Below, piece by piece: positions 9,063-14,599 of a stretch of 14,599 bases of DNA; position 1 is the first letter of the stretch; each line of letters begins with the position of its first letter. The notes below the pieces were generated by a model. The model did no database searches. It had not been told where the DNA came from and worked only from the letters and a program-made list of their open reading frames with translations. The stretch is from Discostella pseudostelligera (Eukaryota; Bacillariophyta; Thalassiosirophyceae; Thalassiosirales; Thalassiosiraceae): positions 1 through 14,599 of the forward strand of contig JALLBK010000347.1 in NCBI GenBank assembly GCA_036940085.1, written 5' to 3'. The translations under genes and the position numbers were made by a program.

Positions 9063-9537
9063 CAATCTTACTTCCCATCGCAACCATTCATCGTCGACGC
9101 GGCAAAGTCTTGGTAGTGTTGCGAAATTATGATATTAGAAACAGGGTCAGTAAGCAGTAAGGTGCCGCCGTTCGTCAGCGGCACACTACTTCTAAATAAT
9201 CATCTACTATCAGTCTGATGATGTGGATGCTAACAATACTTGATCTACTGATTGTATTAAACTATGTGTAGTATGGTAATGTTTCTATTGCTGGCAATGG
9301 GCAATCATTGAACGGACAGATACAATCTGCTCAACAAAATTACTAATAACAACATACAACCGACTTCACCTCTCTCTCTCTAAGCCAATGGGTCACGGGA
9401 GATTTTCCACATATGATGAAAATATGAATCAATGAGCCGACTGCGAACAACCAAGATTGGCTGTAATCAACACGAAGATGGCCGACAAGTTACTCTAGTA
9501 TTATTTGCGAGGAGTAATGGAACTCATATTGTGCAGT
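9063..9537. other. Convergent 3' intergenic region
   Basis: This lies between the stop codons of the RAD16-like gene (9060-9062, plus) and the PPR gene (9538-9540, minus). It must contain both 3' untranslated regions. I see no coding frame. Apart from the hairpin at 9157-9188 and a short CT run near 9370-9381, nothing stands out. Confidence 0.7.
9157..9188. repeat. Hairpin-forming inverted repeat in the convergent 3' region
   Basis: GTGCCGC (9162-9168) pairs perfectly with GCGGCAC (9178-9184) across a 9-nt loop. After two mismatches the stem extends through AGTA/TACT. Being symmetrical, it could form in transcripts from either strand, for example as a 3' UTR element. Its function is not known. 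Confidence 0.6.
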
Positions 9538-12500
9538 CTATTGAAATGTGAACTCATCATTCCTGTACTTCGACAAAATTTTCTCGGCCACTTTGGGGGA
9601 TGCCTTCCTAAAGTCATTCAATGCTTGATCGTCCATTTTCCCTCTGGCGTACCCCTCGAGGAATACTGCCTCAGCGAATTGGTCTCGAACTGCACCATGT
9701 TTGAGATGTCGAGATATCACACGGAAAAAGTTTGCGAATGACGAAACGCACGGCTCCATTTCCTTGGAACTCAATAAAGTCTGGAAGCAAGTTTGTGCGA
9801 GGTTGAATGCTTCTTTCTTTTCTTTGTCGTTTCCTCGTGTGTATGCACATGCTGGAAGATATGATGGGAGACGAGGAATTCGGTAAGTTCAATCGAGATA
9901 ACGGTCTTGGAAACATTACCCAACAATAGATCCAACTTCCACCAAAGCGCACTCACCGTTGATGATTGTAGAATATGTTATCGAACTAGGGGCTGAGTCA
10001 TAGAAACCGTCAGCCACAGCCGCAGTCATTCGCTGTAAAACTTCCTTACATTTCTCAGCCTTGTGTGGGTGTTGACTTTTTGCAATTGCATGAATGTATG
10101 CGTTGTAGCAGTGGGTATTCGGTTTCCCATGCGGAGATCCATGTTTTCCATTCTGTTCCATTCGATCAATCAACGCCAATGCTCGATCAACGGCGATGGG
10201 TGAATTGCTTCGAGCCCAAGCAGTGATTGCAGCTGAATAGCACCTGCTGTTGGCAACCGCATCAGAGAGCCCTTCCGCATATAAATTTTCCATGTTCAGA
10301 AGGATTCGTTCCGCACGTTCAGCTGAGCCTGGCTCTTCACTTCGTGCACAACAAGTCAAAACCATGCTAGAAGATAGAGATGGGTTTGCACAAGCAACAA
10401 TACACATGAGATGATGTCAAAGAGCAGCAGTATGCGATAAACCATTGGCTGAATCATACCTGTATGCATACGCATTTGGTTTGACGTTCGAATTTCCAGC
10501 ACGATGCATATGCTCCATTCTACGAAGTATTTCTTCTGCATGCGACGCGTTGTCCCTACGTCTACTTTTGACAACGCAGTCGATGAGGCTATTGTACAAA
10601 ATAGAATTTGGAGACACATAGTCAAGCTGTTCAACTCTTTGAACGATCTCTTCCGCACGTGATACTGCATCCAAATCTCTTGATTTTGCTAGGGCATTGA
10701 CCTATGGGTCGAAATTGGTCATTGGGAGGTTAGAAAAGTCTTTCGCTGAGGAGGAACACGGAACGGAACAAAGAACCTCACCACAGATGCAAAACTATGA
10801 ATTGACGGCTGACATTCCACTTTCCCATGGTTCGACAATGACATCATCTCCTCGAGAAGACTCTCCGCTTTCCGGTAGTCTCCACGTCTCGCGAAAGCAT
10901 CAATGCAGATATTATAGGAAATGTCGCTAGCGGCTAAGCCTTCCTCCTCCATCCCACGAAGCAACAATTCTGCTTTATTGGCGCCGTCATTATCGCTACT
11001 TTTGGCATAGATATTCATCAGGACATGATATGTAATTTGGCTAATGGGTATATTCTTTTCTTTCATTTCTTGAAGAATATCTTCTGCAACTGCTAGCCAT
11101 TTCGGATCGCTCTCTTTCGTCATCGCGTGCAATACTGAATTATATGATATTTCATCTAAATTAAACACGGCAAGTGATGCAAATAATGAGCGCGAGGAAG
11201 AAATTGCATTCTACATGATGCAGAAGGTACGAGGAATAATCTTACCCGTCCCCACTCCATACTGTGGCATCTCTCTCAGCAACTCGATCGCTCTATCAGC
11301 ACATCCTTTAATCTCACTCTTCGACCACTGTATAATAGGTTAATCAAAGTAACAAACGTAGGGACGAATGGCGTGAGGATGGCAAAACGAAGTCATCGCT
11401 GCACGGAAAGAAGATTCATGAACCTTACACAGTCGAGAATTTGATTGAATGTTTGAACAACAGGCTGGATATTAAGCTGCGAGCCTTTCATTTTTTGCAG
11501 CAACAGCTCAGCACGTATCGCAGGAATTTGCTTGCTTGTCGAGCCTTGTTCGCTCTCAATGCCGCTAATATTAGTCCAACCTGACGAGTCGCACAATTGT
11601 CAATCACAACAGCGTAAAATATAAATGCAAGGATGTACCGAAGAACATGTCATACTCACCTGAGATGGCACAGTTAAACATAATGGCATCAGGCTTAACC
11701 CTTGCATTACCTTGCAAATACATCGCAACTGCTTCNGATGGCACAGTTAAACATAATGGCATCAGGCTTAACCCTTGCATTACCTTGCAAATACATCGCA
11801 ACTGCTTCATTCAATAGTTGCTCGCCTCGCTCGGCACCACTCCTCGTCTGACTTCTTGCATGACATGAGATAACTGTGGATATGCTGATAGAGTCGGGTT
11901 CGACGCCTGGATTTTTCCCAATGCTGGCGTGGCTTTTCATTCGATCAAGTAGTGTCTCGGCACGTTTCGGGGCATTTGGTAGGTGACTGTTTGCCCATGC
12001 ATTCAAGACTGTGTTGTAAATGGTCAGACTAGGGATAATTGCACCGTCGCGCTTGTCATCTTCCAATTGATCTAAAAGGCTTTCAGCCTCGTGTGCCATA
12101 CCTGCTTGTGCAAGTGAATGCAATACTAGACCGTATGTTATTTCATCAGGTCGGACATCCACATTTTTCGTTTCACGATATCGTTCCTTCAACTTTCGGA
12201 GTAGTGCCTCAGCCTCCTTGGCCTTGGCTCGACTCTTGCCAGGATCGCGAGTTAGACAATATAGGACGCTGTTGTAGCTAACTATATCCGGACTTGCCAG
12301 ATACTGATGGTGATCAGTAGTACTCCAAGATCTGTCGTTCACATTGTAATCGCTACGAGCCAAACTATTCTGATAAACTTCCATTCCATGCAAAATTTGC
12401 TTCGTTCTCTCCATGGCTCGTTCTATATCAGTACTTCGAGCCCATGTGCCCAAGACATGATTGTACCAATCGCACGAAGGACGCATCCGTTCATCTTTAG

Positions 12501-13897
12501 TCAAGATGTATCGCGACTCTGAATTGGCCAGAATAGTTTCCATTTGGTCCAAGCACCCTTGGAACGTGTAGGTATCATCTGAATACACCTCTCCTCCATT
12601 GGTCGACACATCTTCCAGTTCCAACGACTTGAGCAGGTCTATGGGATCAAAGCTACTGCATCCAGATTCATCAATATCGCATCCAACGGCATTATCGGTT
12701 TCCCTAATAATCGGTCGTTGGTTCTTCCCCAAAAGTATTGCTCTCTTCGCCCAGACATTTAATTCGGCCTTAACACTCAGCGAATCCGAAGAAATATATT
12801 CCGGAAATTCCGATTGTAACCGTATCATCTTTTTCATTACCCTCGTCGCATCGGCCACAGCGCGGACAAACGACGCATTAATTGTGAAATGTTTTGCTAA
12901 TGTAGCATGTGTTCCAAGGTCAGGGAGGATGATTGTATCTGCACTGCAACCATTCCCACCCCCCGCGCCACCATAAGCGGTTGGGAGAAGATACGTCTCT
13001 ATTATGTTGACACATGCCAAATTAGGACTGACACCCAATTGACCTCTCAACCTGTCCTCCTTCTCCATNCTCTATTATGTTGACACATGCCAAATTAGGA
13101 CTGACACCCAATTGACCTCTCAACCTGTCCTCCTTCTCCATGTGCGAAGAGTCACGAGGAAGATCGAATACCCCCCGAGGTACTAGATTGTTGGATAGTG
13201 ACCAATCGAACAGTCGTTCCGCCTGCCTCGCACCAAAATCACCACCAACATTTTGCATAGAAAATTCAGGTTGAGTATCAGAGCCGGATTGTATTGTCGG
13301 TAATTCTTCCATACTTTCTACCCCGCAGATATCAATGCCATTGCCAATAGTATTTAACTTGTCCCACTGTCGGAGTGCATCTAATGAAAGAGCCGATCCC
13401 TTCGCCGCACGTCCAAATCCAGGATGGAAATGCATGTACCATCTTCTTGACCAGTAATGCAAAGCTACGCGTGCTTCATTGACAATCGCATCAGAGAGTG
13501 CGTTAACTTGGTCGTCTTTTGATGATGTTTCTGATATTAGTGATATTGAAGTGGTGGTAGTGCACCTTGCAGATTTCAGGTCCATTCCGAGCAGGCGCGA
13601 TGTGGAAAGAGTCATGCGATCTAATTCCAATTGGGCAGACCTCCGCTGCGACTCAGAGACGGCTGCTTTTACGGAGAATTCATGCATAAGTAATGAAGAG
13701 ACTGTGAAATGTCTACGCGCTGGGAAGCTCAAGATATTATTGTTTGATGCAGGAATTGCTCGAACTACTGGATTCCGAAGGCGCGTAGCGAATTGATATT
13801 GCTGCCGAGATTGCCACCTGTTTCTTGATGACGCATACCTCTGACATTGCTGAATGCGAGCGGTGCATAGTTGGCGTTGCGATGATATCATGTTCAT
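9538..13897 (-). CDS. Large organelle-type pentatricopeptide repeat (PPR) protein
   Basis: Exons in transcription order: 13897-11660, 11580-11429, 11327-11246, 11155-10782, 10701-10460, 10366-9957, 9851-9538. Two 73-bp assembly duplications in exon 1 (at 13069 and 11736) must be dropped. The sum is exactly 1222 codons including TAG (1221 residues), with all phases consistent and GT-AG introns of 79-105 bp.
The ATG at 13897 begins a stretch rich in Arg, Gln and Ser and nearly free of acidic residues (MNMISSQRQLCTARI...), typical of a mitochondrial or plastid transit peptide. From about residue 448 to the C terminus run about 17 repeats with the PPR pattern: PD/PN, then xxYNxxI, about 14 residues, A-E-x-LL-x-x-M. 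Examples are DIVSYNSVL, DEITYGLVL, LTIYNTVLN, NSILYNSLID and NTHCYNAYI. Many repeats run to 38-48 residues, longer than the standard 35. No DYW or SMR domain is visible. PPR proteins bind organelle RNA for processing, stability or translation; the target here is unknown. Confidence 0.93.
11664..11808. repeat. Assembly join: 72-bp direct duplication around N11736
   Basis: Identical copies at 11664-11735 and 11737-11808 flank one N within PPR exon 1, just before its 3' splice junction. Removing 73 bp gives a continuous repeat, ...PDAIMFNCAIS|G... Confidence 0.95.
12997..13141. repeat. Assembly join: 72-bp direct duplication around N13069
   Basis: Identical copies at 12997-13068 and 13070-13141 flank one N within PPR exon 1. 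The frame is restored by dropping 73 bp, joining the N-terminal region (residues 1-252) to the rest. Confidence 0.95.
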
Positions 13898-14080
13898 TGT
13901 CTCTCTACCTCTCGCGTGTTGCCATTGCTATTGTATTGCCATGCATTTCCAAATCATTCCATTGTTCTTTGACTCTCGGTTCTCGGTCGGTAGGGCATTG
14001 GGCATGCAGGGATTGTGTCTGATTGTGTGGTTCCGGAACGCGACACCTCCTCGGCGGCAATAATTTTGCGCAAGAGTTTT

Positions 14081-14123
14081 ACGTATCGTACGATGGAGAG
14101 ATATCGAATTGTACGATACACGT
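14081..14123. repeat. Inverted repeat GTATCGTAC / GTACGATAC
   Basis: GTATCGTAC and GTACGATAC are perfect inverted copies about 19 bp apart. The outer bases ACG/CGT also match if two bases are skipped. It lies about 190 bp upstream of the PPR start codon and could be a cruciform or a protein-binding site. Confidence 0.55.
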
Positions 14124-14178
14124 TGCAGTCGGTGAGTGGAAGGCACCTCTGAAAGGCTCTCCAATGGACTGTACTGTG

Positions 14179-14252
14179 TGCACGTGCAGCAATTTTGGCG
14201 GGAGACTCTTTGAATTGGCGGGAAATATGAAATCTCCGCGTTCCCGCCAATT
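14179..14252. promoter_or_regulatory. E-box plus three E2F-like sites
   Basis: The palindrome TGCACGTGCA (14179-14188) contains a CACGTG E-box/G-box. It is followed by TTTTGGCGGGAGA (14193-14205), AATTGGCGGGAA (14213-14224) and TTCCCGCCAATT (14241-14252). The last two are perfect 12-bp inverted copies and match the E2F/DP consensus TTTSGCGC/GGCGGGAA type (established knowledge). They sit about 280-355 bp upstream of the PPR start codon. Activity and target gene are inferred. Confidence 0.5.
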
Positions 14253-14295
14253 CTGCTCGCAACATCATCTCTTGGTAAGTATGAGTTCTTTTTTA

Positions 14296-14378
14296 AATTT
14301 CAAAATTAAATTTCAAAATTTGTTAAGTATCTTTTTCAATTTCAAACTGTAATTTCAAAAGTTCTTAGGTATCTTTCG
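14296..14378. repeat. AT-rich tandem repeat, ~28-42 bp period
   Basis: ATTTCAAAATTTGTTAAGTATCTTT (from 14310) and ATTTCAAAAGTTCTTAGGTATCTTT (from 14352) are two related copies, with a partial third at about 14296. GTTAAGTATCTTT(T)TCAATTTCAAA at 14322-14346 recurs in inverse orientation at 510-533, so this is a dispersed repeat family. Confidence 0.6.
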
Positions 14379-14534
14379 GAAGAGGTCTGTCCGTTGCATC
14401 GTCACTGGATACGATGGGTATCTTGTTTTTAGTTCAACATGAAACTGTTCGCCCACCGCCACCAACCATGACGTCCACCACCGATAGTAAGGGTGACCAC
14501 ACTTCCTTAGTGTAAATCGGCGAAGGTTTCACTC

Positions 14535-14536
<2 letters not shown>

Positions 14537-14570
<34 letters not shown>
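14537..14570. repeat. (AG)17 microsatellite
   Basis: A perfect 34-nt AG dinucleotide run near the right edge of the window. Confidence 0.95.
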
Positions 14571-14573
<3 letters not shown>

Positions 14574-14599
14574 CCTCGGGCCTCACCTTGCCGATCCCG

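Larger units (their letters stand above)
13898..14599. other. Upstream region of the PPR gene; no gene recognised
   Basis: No convincing coding region was found. One short frame from the ATG at 14468 ends after 15 codons. The region holds an inverted repeat (14081-14123), an E-box and E2F-like cluster (14179-14252), AT-rich tandem repeats (14296-14378) and a GA microsatellite near the edge. It may also serve a gene transcribed rightward beyond the window. Confidence 0.6.

Noticed and set aside
9538..9851. DYW or SMR domain at the PPR protein C terminus
   Set aside because: The final exon has no HxE...CxxC or SMR signature; it ends in a helical tail after the last PPR-like repeat.
12039..12976. 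Plus-strand open frames opposite the PPR exon
   Set aside because: They are antisense shadows of the PPR coding sequence with no family features.
14468..14515. Start of a rightward gene at ATG 14468
   Set aside because: The frame stops after 15 codons and no splice donor clearly rescues it.

Overview
This window reads as nuclear DNA of a eukaryotic microalga. A stramenopile, and a centric diatom in particular, is the best guess. The two large genes are split by GT-AG introns of only 55-105 bp, one of them a large organelle-type PPR gene. A RAD16-family SNF2 protein carries alga-like extra zinc fingers, and a Mutator-like transposon and simple repeats are present. The species assignment is inference.

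Layout. (1) 1-920: no gene seen; short direct repeats and an imperfect array of about 19-bp units built around ATGAGTCAT (655-800). (2) 921-4188: a Mutator-like element (MULE) with long terminal inverted repeats (177 bp left, 164 bp right) around a transposase gene broken by at least four frame changes and an in-frame stop. (3) 4248-9062, plus strand: a nine-exon RAD16-like gene, beginning only about 60 bp beyond the transposon end. It has a PARP-type zinc finger, a SNF2 ATPase interrupted by a UBZ4-like C2HC finger and a charged linker, a RING finger and the C-terminal helicase lobe. Its 5' third carries three single-base frame lesions and a changed Walker A threonine, while its 3' two-thirds is clean. 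(4) 9063-9537: tail-to-tail intergenic stretch with a hairpin. (5) 9538-13897, minus strand: a seven-exon PPR gene, 1221 codons after correction, with a basic transit-peptide-like N terminus and about 17 repeats. (6) 13898-14599: its upstream region, with an E-box, an E2F-like cluster, inverted repeats, AT-rich repeats and a (GA)17 tract.

Four places hold a single N flanked by 72-bp direct duplications (6816, 8057, 11736, 13069). These are unmerged contig overlaps. Dropping 73 bp at each restores the reading frames of both large genes, so they are assembly artefacts, not biology.

The two cellular genes have no evident joint pathway. One is a DNA-repair type ATPase/E3 ligase and the other an organelle RNA-binding protein; they are convergent neighbours. 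The most interesting points are the domain make-up of the RAD16-like protein, and whether its damaged 5' part next to a decayed MULE is a real pseudogene in the making.
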